Shown: positions 1 through 8,346, numbered from the stretch's first letter. The stretch: DNA of 18,134 nt from an uncultured Fretibacterium sp. (GCA_937892105.1 CALAUZ010000039.1:1-18134); one strand, 5' to 3'. Made by a program: numbers and translations. The notes: generated by a model from the sequence alone, not told the origin.

Positions 1-1
1 A

Positions 2-1828
2 CGCCCGCTGAATCAGTCTAAAGCATGGCCGGAGGATTTTGGTAATATCTCATTGCCGGATAAAGGTTGTTACGCCTACAGATTAGGACTCGCAACAGGA
101 GCAAAGATTTCTGACTCACCATTAACCGCAAAAGTTGATTTAGCTCATCTCGGAATGCGTCCCATCAATAATGCCGTTGACGTAACAAACTATGTAATGC
201 TAATGATAGGTCAGCCCCTTCACGCTTTTGACCTCAACACACTTCCAGCTCGCGAAATCACCGTAAGAGCCGCTCATGATGGCGAGCATATGATGACCCT
301 TGACGGTAAAGACAGGGCATTGACTGAACGCGATATGCTCATTACCTCAGGCGGTGAAGCAATAGCCTTAGCGGGAGTCATGGGTGGTGAACAGACTGGC
401 ATTAACCCTGACACTACAACAATCGTAATTGAAAGCGCAAGTTTTTCACCCGTTAGAGTTGGACATACTTCAAGGAGACTCGGAATAAACTCTGAGGCCG
501 CATTCAGATTCGCAAGGACTGTTGACCCTGCTTTGAGCAAATCCGCTCTCATGGCCGCAACTACTCTCATGCGGGACTGGTGCGGTGCTGTCGTGGACTA
601 CAAGCCGTTATTCGCAGAGAATGAGACCTATGAGCCCAAGCCCGTAACATTGACGCGCAGGAAACTCTCCGTATATCTCTCATGGGACAACATGAACGAA
701 GCCGCGAAGATACTTGAAGGTTTCGGCATAAAGCAGGTGAAGGGTAATGATGATGAACGCGTTTTCATGCCGCCGTCATACCGGCCTGATATAACGATTG
801 AGGAAGATCTCATCGAGGAAGCAGGAAGATTCAGGGGCTACAATGAGACCGAAGACAGGCTTCCTGGAGAAATGCCGCGCCGTGCTGATATTGGACAGCC
901 AATGAGGCTCTCTGGTGCTATGCGCAATGTACTCATAGCCAGAGGATACACTGAAGTATTAACCTACAGTTTTCTGCCCGAAGATTTCCCGGAGAAGTTA
1001 CGCCTGCCCGATGATGACATACGCGCGAAACCATTGACCATCGCCAACCCAATAAGCCGGGATCAGATGGCCATGCGTACAACCCTTCTGCCCGGACTGC
1101 TGATGGGTTTGAACGTCAGCATTACTTCAGGCTGGCGCGAACCCGTCAGGATATTCGAGCAGGGTAGAGTGTTTATAAGGGACGGAGAAAGTTCGCACAC
1201 TGAACCAGAACACATCGCTGGAATAATCTTCAACGGCCAGGATACCCGCTCACCTTCAGGGAACAGGCAGGAGGATTTCTACAGCATTAAGGCAGATGTT
1301 CAGGCGTTAATCATGCCCAGAGGATATAACGCGGAGTTTGTTCAAGGGCATGAACCTTTCACACATGCTGGACAGACGGCAGATATTATCGTGAATGGAA
1401 AGAAAATAGGATTTGCCGCGAGACTTAAACCTGTCATTGAACAGAAGCTTGATGTTCAGGGAGTATACGCCTTTGAGATTGATGTTACCGGCCTAATGAA
1501 TGCTCAAAAGCCAGTATTTACCCCTGCAAGTTCATTCCCTGCATCATTCCGTGATATATCGCTTCTCGTTGCCATAGACAGAAGCAATGATGACGTTATG
1601 AAGGACATTAGGGAATGCGCTGTTGAGGCTGGCAATGATGATATTACGCTGGAAGGTTTGAGGCTTTTTGACGTTTATGCCGGAAAGGGAATACCTGAAG
1701 GCTTCATAAGCCTGGCATATACCCTCAGTTACAGATCGCAGACGAGGACGCTTACGGTTGATGAAGTCGAGACGGTACATAATTCTGTACGTGAAAGCCT
1801 GAAACGCAAAGGATACATGATACGCTAG
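2..1828 (+). CDS. pheT: Phenylalanyl-tRNA synthetase beta subunit (5' end missing)
   Basis: PheT is the beta subunit of the cytosolic alpha2-beta2 enzyme that charges tRNA-Phe; it also edits mischarged tyrosine. The frame is open to the first base of the window, so the gene is cut at its 5' end. The 608 visible residues compare with about 800 for the family, so the N-terminal tRNA-binding (EMAP-like) domain is probably upstream. The hallmark B3/B4 segment RPINNAVDVTNYVM followed by GQPLHAFD is seen near nt 158-230. A B5 domain follows, with YRPDITIEEDLIEEAGR near nt 778-830. The C-terminal ferredoxin-like anticodon-binding domain begins near FPASFRDISLLV and runs to the stop. A TTG at nt 53 could be mistaken for a start, but the reading frame and homology continue upstream. 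Family assignment is secure; pheS presumably lies just upstream. Confidence 0.96.
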   Translation, partial: RPLNQSKAWPEDFGNISLPDKGCYAYRLGLATGAKISDSPLTAKVDLAHLGMRPINNAVDVTNYVMLMIGQPLHAFDLNTLPAREITVRAAHDGEHMMTLDGKDRALTERDMLITSGGEAIALAGVMGGEQTGINPDTTTIVIESASFSPVRVGHTSRRLGINSEAAFRFARTVDPALSKSALMAATTLMRDWCGAVVDYKPLFAENETYEPKPVTLTRRKLSVYLSWDNMNEAAKILEGFGIKQVKGNDDERVFMPPSYRPDITIEEDLIEEAGRFRGYNETEDRLPGEMPRRADIGQPMRLSGAMRNVLIARGYTEVLTYSFLPEDFPEKLRLPDDDIRAKPLTIANPISRDQMAMRTTLLPGLLMGLNVSITSGWREPVRIFEQGRVFIRDGESSHTEPEHIAGIIFNGQDTRSPSGNRQEDFYSIKADVQALIMPRGYNAEFVQGHEPFTHAGQTADIIVNGKKIGFAARLKPVIEQKLDVQGVYAFEIDVTGLMNAQKPVFTPASSFPASFRDISLLVAIDRSNDDVMKDIRECAVEAGNDDITLEGLRLFDVYAGKGIPEGFISLAYTLSYRSQTRTLTVDEVETVHNSVRESLKRKGYMIR

Positions 1829-1879
1829 GGCATAAAGTTTTTCGCCTCTCTGTTACAATAACGGGGAGGTGATTTTTTT

Positions 1880-2107
1880 ATGGCCGCAAATCTCAATGAC
1901 ACAGAATATTTTGCAGATACGATAATGAACCGTGTGGAGCAGCTCATCAATGAACGCAATATATTACGCCGCGAAATTTCCCGCAAATCAGACGGCACGC
2001 TTGAGCATGACAAGGCATTTGTGAGGGCATACCAGAATAACATTGCGGACAACGCGGCAGCCTGCGAGAAGATTGCAAGGCTTGAACACATGCTGTTAGT
2101 CAGGTGA
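1880..2107 (+). CDS. Small helical protein of unknown function, between pheT and zapA
   Basis: This encodes 75 residues that I do not recognise. The sequence is charged, lacks proline and cysteine-rich motifs, and looks almost wholly alpha-helical, with spaced hydrophobic residues that suit a short coiled coil. It has no signal peptide or membrane segment. A full SD (GGAGGTGA, nt 1865-1872) sits 7 bases before the ATG, which strongly supports real translation. Its own stop lies within the SD (AGGTGA) of the next gene, zapA, so the two are probably translationally coupled. Position beside zapA suggests, but does not show, a role in division or as a ZapA partner. It could instead be a diverged ZapA-like or unrelated lineage-specific protein. 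Confidence 0.8.
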   Translation: MAANLNDTEYFADTIMNRVEQLINERNILRREISRKSDGTLEHDKAFVRAYQNNIADNAAACEKIARLEHMLLVR

Positions 2108-2114
2108 TAAGGAT

Positions 2115-2357
2115 ATGAGGACTTCAAGAGATGTCTTCCTCACAATAGGGAAGGGAAGCTATACGATACATACGCCGCTGGAGAATGATGAACTCGACAG
2201 GATAAAAGTACTGATAGATGATGCCTGCGGTGAGATAGTGAAGGGTGCGAAACAGGAAGACCTGCTTATGCTGACGTGTCTAAGGCTTGCGTACAGTCTT
2301 GACGCTGTGAATGAGAAGCTGAGGAAGATACTGGAGAGGATTGACGGGGAGAATTAG
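2115..2357 (+). CDS. zapA: Cell division protein ZapA (FtsZ-ring stabiliser)
   Basis: This 80-residue protein has the ZapA layout. A short N-terminal beta region (VFLTIGKGSYTIHTPLENDE) is followed by a helical, probably coiled-coil C-terminal half (DLLMLTCLRLAYSLDAVNEKLRKILERI). ZapA proteins form dimers or tetramers in the cytoplasm that bundle FtsZ filaments at midcell. Length is close to the short Gram-positive-type ZapA rather than the roughly 110-residue E. coli form. The SD AGGTGA is formed by the end of the preceding gene, 7 bases before the ATG. A pheT-zapA neighbourhood is known in several phyla and supports the call. Sequence conservation in ZapA is low, so the assignment rests on pattern, size and context. 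Confidence 0.78.
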   Translation: MRTSRDVFLTIGKGSYTIHTPLENDELDRIKVLIDDACGEIVKGAKQEDLLMLTCLRLAYSLDAVNEKLRKILERIDGEN

Positions 2358-2377
2358 GATACAAAGGAGGATTTTGC

Positions 2378-2506
2378 ATGATTGATATCTTATTCGGCGT
2401 TGCAATAACCGCAGGAATATATTTCGCGCTCAGATACATACGGCAAGGCAAGCATTGCAATCACAACTGCACAGAATGCAGGCACCCCTGCCGGACAAGA
2501 ACATGA
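2378..2506 (+). CDS. Cys-rich single-pass membrane microprotein, FeoB-associated-like
   Basis: This short gene encodes 42 residues. An AGGAGG SD (nt 2365-2370) sits 7 bases before the ATG, and it lies in line with its neighbours, 20 bases after zapA. Residues 3-20 (DILFGVAITAGIYFALRY) form one hydrophobic helix. The tail then carries four cysteines and two histidines in the arrangement HCNHNCTECRHPC, with spacing C-x3-C-x2-C-x3-C. This resembles the small 'FeoB-associated Cys-rich membrane protein' family, where a membrane anchor carries a Cys cluster that may bind metal. No feoA or feoB is in the window, so an iron-transport role is not supported by context. Existence as a gene is likely; function is unknown. 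Confidence 0.68.
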   Translation: MIDILFGVAITAGIYFALRYIRQGKHCNHNCTECRHPCRTRT

Positions 2507-2548
2507 TATCATTGGAGGGCGATATTCCATATTAAGGAGCGGATATAC

Positions 2549-3004
2549 ATGAAAGTAATCCTGAAATCAGACGTAAGCAAGTTGGGCAAGGCAGGAGAAC
2601 TCCTCACAGTAAGCGATGGCCACGCAAGGAACTTCCTTATCCCTCAAGGTCTCGCAATAGAAGCAACTCCCGGCAAAATCTCAGAATGGAAGGCAGAACA
2701 GGCCCGCCTCAAAGCCAAAGACGCAAAGAAAAATCAGGAGGCGTTGGAACTTCAGAAGAAATTGCAGGGTAAAGCAGTAACCATTGAAGGCAAAGCAGGG
2801 GAAAGCGGAAAATTATTCGGGAGCATAACAGCAGCTCAAATCGCAGAAGCCCTCGAAGCTCAACACGGCCTCAAAGATTTCGACAAGAGAGACATCAAGC
2901 TGGACGAAACCATAAAGCAGCCAGGAAACTTCAAGTTCTCCCTGAAACTTTATCCCGGTATTCAGGCTGACATGACGCTGATCGTAACAGTATTGCAGTC
3001 ATGA
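2549..3004 (+). CDS. rplI: Large ribosomal subunit protein bL9
   Basis: bL9 binds 23S rRNA at the base of the L1 stalk and extends from the ribosome; it affects frame maintenance and translation fidelity. The 151 residues match the usual length of about 149. The N-terminal domain shows the signature [36 protein letters not shown] long connecting helix (about residues 40-78, rich in K, E and A) follows, and then the C-terminal rRNA-binding domain. The SD AAGGAG is 9 bases before the ATG. The stop overlaps the dnaB start by four bases (ATGA), so coupling is likely. The usual rpsF-ssb-rpsR group is not immediately upstream; here rplI follows the division and microprotein genes. Confidence 0.97.
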   Translation: MKVILKSDVSKLGKAGELLTVSDGHARNFLIPQGLAIEATPGKISEWKAEQARLKAKDAKKNQEALELQKKLQGKAVTIEGKAGESGKLFGSITAAQIAEALEAQHGLKDFDKRDIKLDETIKQPGNFKFSLKLYPGIQADMTLIVTVLQS

Positions 3005-4341
3005 ATTACACCGTCCCTCCCAACAGTCCCGAAGCTGAACGCGCCGTAATAGGTGCCTGCCTCGTCTCAAGAGAAGCTCTGGGAACTGCCATAGAGATTT
3101 TGCGCCCCGATGACTTCTACAGCACAAATTGCAGGGACATATACGAAACATTGTCGGCCATGTACCTCGCTGATAAACCTGCTGACATTGTTACGGTCTC
3201 TGAGGAATTGCAGGCGCGCGGAATATTCGGCAGACTTGGAGGCCAGCCGTTTCTCGCTGAACTTACAGGCGGTGTCGCGACAACATCAAACATTGAGACA
3301 CACGCGGGGATAGTCAGGAATTACGCCGTTCGCAGAAGACTGAGAGATGCCGGCAGAAGAATAGCTGAACTTTCAGGACAGGCAGACAAGGATATTAACA
3401 GCATAATCAGTGAAGCTGAGAGACTGATATACGAGGCCTCGCAGAATAGAAGCTCGGACGAGTTCAGGCATGTCCGCGACGTTATAGGCCCTGTTTTTGC
3501 CGGTGCTGAGGAGAGAATGCACAGGAACGGCACGCAGTCTACAGGTTATCCCACAGGTTTTGCAGACCTTGACGCTTACACGGGCGGACTTCAGCCGGGA
3601 AGCCTCACGATAATAGCCGCAAGACCTTCAATGGGAAAAACAGCTTTTGCCGTGAACATTGCTCAGTTCGGAGGAGGGAAAGCAAACCTTCCCGTACTCA
3701 TTTTCAGCCTAGAAATGCCGGCAGAACAGTTAGTGCTTCGTATGCTTGCCTCTGAAGCGGAAGTTGACCTTTCAGCCCTTAATGCCGGTACGTTCGACAC
3801 ACACGATTTCGAGAAGGTACGGTACGCGTGTGATACTCTGGCTAAACGCAACATCTTCATCAGCGATGCCAGCGAACTTACAGCAATGGACTTCAGAACC
3901 AGGTGCAGACGTTTCAAGACCCGTAATCACGACTTGGGCCTCGTTATAGTGGACTATCTTCAGCTCATGAGTTCAGGCGAGGGAAGACAGGAGGGAAGAC
4001 AGCAGGAAGTCTCGGACATATCTCGAATGCTCAAGGCAGCAGCAAGGGAGCTTGATTGTCCTGTTATAGCGTTGTCTCAGCTTTCACGCGCTGTTGAAGC
4101 CAGAACGGAAAAGAAACCGCAGCTCTCAGACCTTCGGGACAGCGGAGCAATAGAGCAGGACGCAGATGTAGTATTGCTAATGTACAGGAAAGATTACTAC
4201 AGCGACAACGAGAATAACGACATCGCCAACAGTGAGGCTGATATCCGCATAGCAAAGAACAGAAACGGAAGCACAGGAATGTTTCACCTCGTGTTTCAAC
4301 GGGAATATACCCGCTTCAGGAACAAAGGGGAAGAATATTAG
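3001..4341 (+). CDS. dnaB: Replicative DNA helicase DnaB
   Basis: DnaB is the hexameric 5'-3' helicase that unwinds the fork and recruits primase. The protein has 446 residues, normal for the family. The N-terminal helical domain (about 1-150) begins with [16 protein letters not shown]. The RecA-like domain holds Walker A ARPSMGKT (207-214), the catalytic glutamate in SLEM (238), Walker [11 protein letters not shown] (D318), the SQLSRAVE motif (359-366) and [14 protein letters not shown] (377-390). The arginine-finger region is KNRNGSTG (419-426). No intein or insertion is visible. There is no strong SD of its own; the start overlaps the rplI stop, which suggests translational coupling. Confidence 0.97.
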   Translation: MNYTVPPNSPEAERAVIGACLVSREALGTAIEILRPDDFYSTNCRDIYETLSAMYLADKPADIVTVSEELQARGIFGRLGGQPFLAELTGGVATTSNIETHAGIVRNYAVRRRLRDAGRRIAELSGQADKDINSIISEAERLIYEASQNRSSDEFRHVRDVIGPVFAGAEERMHRNGTQSTGYPTGFADLDAYTGGLQPGSLTIIAARPSMGKTAFAVNIAQFGGGKANLPVLIFSLEMPAEQLVLRMLASEAEVDLSALNAGTFDTHDFEKVRYACDTLAKRNIFISDASELTAMDFRTRCRRFKTRNHDLGLVIVDYLQLMSSGEGRQEGRQQEVSDISRMLKAAARELDCPVIALSQLSRAVEARTEKKPQLSDLRDSGAIEQDADVVLLMYRKDYYSDNENNDIANSEADIRIAKNRNGSTGMFHLVFQREYTRFRNKGEEY

Positions 4342-4355
4342 AATTTACAGGAATG

Positions 4356-4402
4356 CAGGGCTGGTTAAAAGGGCAAAATGACTGCCACATTGCGCCAGCC
4401 TG
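4356..4402. terminator. Inverted repeat between convergent dnaB and permease genes
   Basis: GGCTGG (4359-4364) pairs with CCAGCC (4395-4400), with one extra outer pair set if a bulge is allowed. An inner GGCA/TGCC pair lies inside the 30-base loop. The site lies in the 67-base gap where dnaB and the minus-strand permease converge. No T run follows on either strand, so it is not a classical intrinsic terminator. The role is inferred from position only. Confidence 0.35.
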
Positions 4403-4408
4403 TCTCCC

Positions 4409-5629
4409 TTACTCCGTCCGTAAAGCGTCAATGGGGTCAAGGTTGCTTGCTTTCCACGCAGGCCAGAACCCGAACAGTATCCCAATGAATGCCGAGAACC
4501 CCGCCGCAATAACTATGGATTGCCCGGAAATCAGTGTAGCCCAGCCAATAAATGACGTTACAGCCTGTGATATTCCCACGCCCATAGATATGCCTATCGC
4601 ACCTCCAAGCAATGACAGCACTACAGCTTCAGTCAGGAATTGAACGCGGACATTTGACGGCCTCGCACCGACTGCCATTCGTATACCAATTTCCCTCGTT
4701 CTTTCACTCACAGACACGAGCATTATGTTCATGATACCTATTCCGCCGACAAGAAGGGAGATTGACGCTACTGCACCAAGAAGCATACTCATTACGTTTG
4801 CTGTGCTGGCCATGCTCTCCTGAATTTCCGTTAGGTTGCGGATATCAAAGTCGTTTTCCACGCCCTCAGTAAGCCTGTGTCTCTGCCTCAACAGCGAGAT
4901 AGCTTCCTGTTCTGCCGTCTCAACAGAGTTTTTGTCCTTCGCCTGAATGTTTATCCGCCTCACACTGTCAACCCTCGTACCCATACGGACAAGCCGTCTT
5001 TGTGCCGTAGTTACCGGTACAAGTATGAAGTCGTCCTGATCCTGCCCCCATGAGTTTGCGCCCTTCTTCGTGGTCATGCCGACAACTCGGAAAGGTATGC
5101 TCTTAATCCTTATCGTTGAGTCTATAGGGTCAGAGTATCCGAAAAGCTCCTTCGCAACAGTCTGGCCTATTACGCACACTTTTGCACCAGACCTCGTGTC
5201 CTGTTCCGTGAACATTGCCCCGCTCGCTATCGTCCAGTTACGTACCTGCAATATATCGGGAGTACTTCCTGTTACGCTGGTGTTCCAGTTTGAGTTGCCG
5301 TATATCACCTGTGCCGATGCATTGACCTCCGGAGCTGTCCTCGCAATGCTGAATGTCTCGTTGGCAAGCGCATATGAATCGTCAAGAGTCAGAGAGTCTC
5401 CTGAACCTGCCGCACCTCTTGCACCCGTTGAGTTTGGAGGAGATGGCATGACGATGAGCAGGTTTGAACCGAAACCAGCCAACGCGCTTTCAACCTGCTG
5501 GGCTGCTCCCCTGCCTATTGCTACCATTGTGATAACTGCTCCAACTCCGATTATTATTCCCAGCATCGTAAGGAGCGAACGTGTTCTGTTGCTCATAAGT
5601 GAACGTAACGCTGTCTTTATGATTTCCAT
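4409..5629 (-). CDS. MacB/FtsX-type ABC transporter permease, without an adjacent ATPase
   Basis: The 406 residues match the permease half of MacB-type mechanotransmission ABC systems, which drive export of peptides, antibiotics or lipoproteins across the envelope. One N-terminal membrane helix (about 19-41, LLTMLGIIIGVGAVITMVAIG) is followed by a large periplasmic MacB_PCD-like domain (about 42-275). Three C-terminal helices follow (about 282-305, 331-354 and 367-390). The FtsX signature SERTREIGIRMAVGA is at 308-322, and the usual ending PAWKASNLDPIDALRTE is present. The ATPase domain and a membrane-fusion protein are absent here, so partners must be elsewhere. An AGGAG lies 14 bases before the ATG, unusually far; an in-frame ATC 6 bases upstream would have better spacing, but ATG is the safer call. 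Confidence 0.92.
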   Translation of the reverse strand: MEIIKTALRSLMSNRTRSLLTMLGIIIGVGAVITMVAIGRGAAQQVESALAGFGSNLLIVMPSPPNSTGARGAAGSGDSLTLDDSYALANETFSIARTAPEVNASAQVIYGNSNWNTSVTGSTPDILQVRNWTIASGAMFTEQDTRSGAKVCVIGQTVAKELFGYSDPIDSTIRIKSIPFRVVGMTTKKGANSWGQDQDDFILVPVTTAQRRLVRMGTRVDSVRRINIQAKDKNSVETAEQEAISLLRQRHRLTEGVENDFDIRNLTEIQESMASTANVMSMLLGAVASISLLVGGIGIMNIMLVSVSERTREIGIRMAVGARPSNVRVQFLTEAVVLSLLGGAIGISMGVGISQAVTSFIGWATLISGQSIVIAAGFSAFIGILFGFWPAWKASNLDPIDALRTE

Positions 5630-5649
5630 CGGGATAAATCACACTCCTG

Positions 5650-5690
5650 TGAAAGAATTTCCTGACATTATAGATTACTGTCAATTAATG
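5650..5690 (-). promoter_or_regulatory. Possible promoter and operator-like palindrome for the permease
   Basis: Read on the minus strand, TATAAT (plus-strand 5667-5672) lies about 38 bases upstream of the permease start, but no good -35 is found at 17 bases. The arms TGACA and TGTCA flank it with an 11-base centre (plus strand about 5663-5683). That could be a repressor site covering the -10. Weak evidence. Confidence 0.35.
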
Positions 5691-5696
5691 TATTTG

Positions 5697-5727
5697 TTGA
5701 GGAGAGAGAAAAAATTAATGCTATAAT
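5697..5727 (+). promoter_or_regulatory. Sigma70-type extended -10 promoter for the PH-like protein gene
   Basis: An extended -10 TGCTATAAT (TATAAT at 5722-5727) has a possible -35 TTGAGG at 5697-5702, with a 19-base spacer. The predicted start of transcription is near 5734, giving a leader of about 48 bases. Confidence 0.6.
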
Positions 5728-5781
5728 GTGAAGCACTCTGTGTAAAATTTATGTCTCAGCAAGGGAGGAAGTTTTATCATT

Positions 5782-6315
5782 ATGGAATCGTTCTACAATA
5801 CCTACAAGCCCGCATGGAGGAGCTTCTACAAGCTGTTGCTCTGCGCACTCCTCATTCTCATTCTGGCAGGTGTCGTAAATTACCTCAAAGCAGGTGCCTC
5901 ATGGCTCAAATTGATGTGGATTGCGGCAGTGATTATCGACGTTCTAATTCTGCTCTACATTGCCGTAAAACGCTGGACAATGTCGCTCATTCTCAGGGAT
6001 AACCCGGACAAAGCAGAAGATCAGGAAGTTGCGTTCGTTGAGTGCAACCCGTTAAAACCCTTCAGCCCCGATTTCAGGAAGTCCATCGAGATAGGTCTTG
6101 CGAACATCATTCACATCAAAGTTGGACAGACAATGATGCAGACCATACTGAAAATTGGCGATATCGTCATAACATCATCAGGGACAGGGACAGAGGAGAT
6201 ACACGCGCACAACATTCCCAACCCCAATGAAGTACGCGACGAGATACAGATACACGCACGCAAATACACCATGCCTTCAGGTTCCCAGCCTTCAGCCGCA
6301 GCACCCGAAGCATAA
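5782..6315 (+). CDS. Small membrane protein with bacterial PH-like domain
   Basis: This 177-residue protein has two membrane helices near the N-terminus (about 17-36, LLLCALLILILAGVV, and about 44-63, MWIAAVIIDVLILLYIAV). A soluble part follows whose beta-rich stretch runs from IEIGLANIIHIKVGQTMMQ to ILKIGDIVITSSGTG and then EEIHAHNIPNPNEVRDEIQIHAR. That pattern (location of 'I-x-V-x-Q', 'G-D-I-x-I-x-S-S-G-T' and 'I-x-N-P') is typical of the bPH_2/YdbS-like family, whose function is mostly unknown and probably membrane-associated. A Pro/Ser/Ala-rich tail ends the protein. The GGGAGG site (5763-5768) is 13 bases before the ATG, rather long. It is a single-gene unit with its own promoter and a shared terminator. 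Confidence 0.8.
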   Translation: MESFYNTYKPAWRSFYKLLLCALLILILAGVVNYLKAGASWLKLMWIAAVIIDVLILLYIAVKRWTMSLILRDNPDKAEDQEVAFVECNPLKPFSPDFRKSIEIGLANIIHIKVGQTMMQTILKIGDIVITSSGTGTEEIHAHNIPNPNEVRDEIQIHARKYTMPSGSQPSAAAPEA

Positions 6316-6358
6316 ACACTACAATAACACACAGCCGCACTACACGCAGACAATAATA

Positions 6359-6400
6359 ACGGGAGCTTTTGCCGGATTGACATAGCCCCCGTTTTATTAT
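6359..6400. terminator. Intrinsic terminator, probably bidirectional
   Basis: ACGGGAGCT (6359-6367) pairs with AGCCCCCGT (6384-6392) with one mismatch. It is followed by TTTATTAT on the plus strand and preceded by an A/T-rich AATAATA stretch that gives a T-rich tail on the minus strand. It lies between the convergent PH-like gene and histidine kinase gene and could serve both. Confidence 0.7.
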
Positions 6401-6406
6401 GCAGAA

Positions 6407-8263
6407 TTAATCTTTCTTGTTCAGACATTCTTTCAGTATCTTTATCATCTCCATGCTCTTGAACGGCTTGGGAAGATAATCATCAAATCCCATCGCTATA
6501 TATTCCGCCCTGGCATTACCCCCTGCGTTCGCCGTAAGTGCTATGAATGATGTGTCTTTAGCATACTTCTTTGCATGTCCGAGAGTTTCAGGGCCGTCCA
6601 TGCCCGGCATTTTGTGGTCAAGGAATACTATATCGTAATGTTCCGCCTTAATCTTATCCAGTGCTTCCTCGCCCGACTCCGCTGTGTCAATACGAGCCAT
6701 CGAATCTTTGAGCATACCTTTTGCGACAACAAGATTTACTGGTGTGTCGTCAACAATGAGTATCTTCGCGTCAGGCCATACTGAAGCCCCGCTGTCATCT
6801 TCAGCCTCAAGCGGTGCGGCATTCTGCATGAACTCCTCGTATTCCTGTATGGTCATGTTGTCGCCTTTCGCAATCCTCTGGGGGACTTCAAACGTTATCT
6901 TTGTTCCCCTGCCGTATTCGCTGTCGAGCTTTATTCTGCCGTTCATGATGTTTATGATGTGCCTAACAAGCGACAAGCCAAGCCCCGCACCAGGTATGTG
7001 CCTCGTCTCAACTATATTAGCCCTCTCGAAAGGCTCAAATATCTTCGAGGTATCTTCCGGCTTCATGCCTATTCCGGTATCTTCGACAATGAAGCTGAGG
7101 ATTATTCCCGAATTTGTGTCCTCAATCCTCCTGCCCGTAACGCTTAGTGTTATGCTTCCATTCTTGGTGTACTTTACGGCGTTGTTCAGGAGGTTGGTCA
7201 AAACCTGTTTCAGCCTGAGAACATCGCCATGCAAGTGTTCAGGCAATGTCTTTTCCGCATTGAGTATGAACTTTATGCCAGTTTTCCCCGTTATCATTTC
7301 TGTAACGTAACTCTCACAGTCCTTCAGCGTCTCCCAGAGATGATAGTTGCTCTCGAAAAGCTCCATTTTCCCAGCCTCAATCTTCGAGATGTCCAGAATA
7401 TTATTCACTATGTTAAGGAGATGTTCGCCCGCAGCCTTGATATCTTTTGAGGCTTTCTGTACCTCTGCGTCCTTTGCCTCGTTCAGTATCATCTCGTTTA
7501 TGCCGAGTATGGCGTTCATTGGGGTGCGGATTTCGTGTGATGTGCTGGCGAGGAAGTTACTTTTTGCCTTGTTTGCCGCTTCTGCCTTTAGCATGGAGGC
7601 TTCTGCCCTAAGTCTTTCCTCCTCGATTTCGTTCTGCACGGATAAAAGCTGCCTGTATGTTGGTGCTTCCATGTAGAAGAACGTGAAGAATAGCATAATT
7701 GTAGCGACAGTGTAGACGAGCGGCAGATTTTGCTTGAACAGGTATTGAAGTATGAACGAGTCTATCAGGAGAATAAACAGAAGGTTCATGACGATGAACT
7801 GTCCGTTGCCGTAATATTCCTGATATATGAGCTGAAGAATGAAGCCTTCAACCACAAATATTATTGCGAAGCCCGGCGAGAATATCACGTAGATACTTTC
7901 GTCTTTCCTTAGTATGAGCAGCAGTATTATACTCACAACCAGCAGGAAGAAGTGAATGTCAGTAAATCTCCTGCTGATTTTCCTGGTATATGCCGCAACG
8001 TAGCACATCAGGCAGTAAGCGTTGACGTTAATCGTAACGTAGAATATCTTTGTCCAGATTGTTACGATCCTAATGTCTGTTGTGAGTTCCAACGCTACCT
8101 CAAAACTTGCCGCAAGAAGCGTTGATAGTATGACCAGCAGGAAACGGCGGTTAATCTCTGACGTTGTAGCCATTCTTCCACCGAGAAACGCTGACAGAAC
8201 AAACAGGAATGGAAGCATAGTTATTTCCAGGAACATTTCACCAATGTTATTCAGAATGATCAT
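6407..8263 (-). CDS. Hybrid sensor histidine kinase with 7-TM sensor and receiver domain
   Basis: This inner-membrane hybrid kinase has 618 residues. About seven hydrophobic helices fill residues 8-198, and a short coiled coil (about 203-235) follows. The HisKA domain carries the phospho-acceptor H243 in STSHEIRTPMN. The HATPase_c domain shows the N box LTNLLNNAVKYT (355-366), the G1 box VEDTGIGM (D395) and the G2 box GAGLGL (425-430). A C-terminal receiver domain has the acidic pair D505/D506, phospho-acceptor D549 (FLDHKMPGMDG), T577 and K599. All catalytic residues are present, so phosphorelay should work. No output domain or partner regulator is encoded nearby, so an Hpt protein or separate regulator is expected elsewhere. 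The first ATG has no clear SD; internal ATGs at residues 10 and 16 are alternatives. Confidence 0.94.
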   Translation of the reverse strand: MIILNNIGEMFLEITMLPFLFVLSAFLGGRMATTSEINRRFLLVILSTLLAASFEVALELTTDIRIVTIWTKIFYVTINVNAYCLMCYVAAYTRKISRRFTDIHFFLLVVSIILLLILRKDESIYVIFSPGFAIIFVVEGFILQLIYQEYYGNGQFIVMNLLFILLIDSFILQYLFKQNLPLVYTVATIMLFFTFFYMEAPTYRQLLSVQNEIEEERLRAEASMLKAEAANKAKSNFLASTSHEIRTPMNAILGINEMILNEAKDAEVQKASKDIKAAGEHLLNIVNNILDISKIEAGKMELFESNYHLWETLKDCESYVTEMITGKTGIKFILNAEKTLPEHLHGDVLRLKQVLTNLLNNAVKYTKNGSITLSVTGRRIEDTNSGIILSFIVEDTGIGMKPEDTSKIFEPFERANIVETRHIPGAGLGLSLVRHIINIMNGRIKLDSEYGRGTKITFEVPQRIAKGDNMTIQEYEEFMQNAAPLEAEDDSGASVWPDAKILIVDDTPVNLVVAKGMLKDSMARIDTAESGEEALDKIKAEHYDIVFLDHKMPGMDGPETLGHAKKYAKDTSFIALTANAGGNARAEYIAMGFDDYLPKPFKSMEMIKILKECLNKKD

Positions 8264-8304
8264 GACTTAAAACAAAGCCCCTTTATGTTATGTGTATTAC
8301 GATA

Positions 8305-8319
8305 AAATTTAGTATAGCA
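8305..8319 (-). promoter_or_regulatory. Possible extended -10 promoter for the histidine kinase
   Basis: On the minus strand, TGCTATACT (plus-strand 8311-8319) is an extended -10 element about 48 bases upstream of the kinase start. No good -35 is seen at 16-18 bases. It lies within 40 bases of the divergent permease promoter. Confidence 0.45.
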
Positions 8320-8321
8320 CC

Positions 8322-8346
8322 TTGACAGTTCCATGCGTGATATAAT
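8322..8346 (+). promoter_or_regulatory. Promoter for the first APC permease gene
   Basis: An extended -10 TGATATAAT (TATAAT at 8341-8346) is preceded by a perfect TTGACA at 8322-8327, but the spacer is only 13 bases instead of about 17. The extended -10 is probably the working element. Predicted +1 is near 8353, leaving a leader of about 50 bases with AAAGGA at 8385-8390. Confidence 0.55.

Noticed and set aside
53..55. TTG at 53 as the start of pheT
   Set aside because: The frame is open to the window edge and PheT normally has about 190 more residues, so the gene is cut by the window.
5070..5726. Plus-strand frame of 218 codons
   Set aside because: It is antisense to the MacB-type permease and has no SD or family-like content; a shadow of the real gene.
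6684..7310. Plus-strand frame of 208 codons
   Set aside because: It is antisense to the histidine kinase catalytic region, whose motifs are complete; a shadow.
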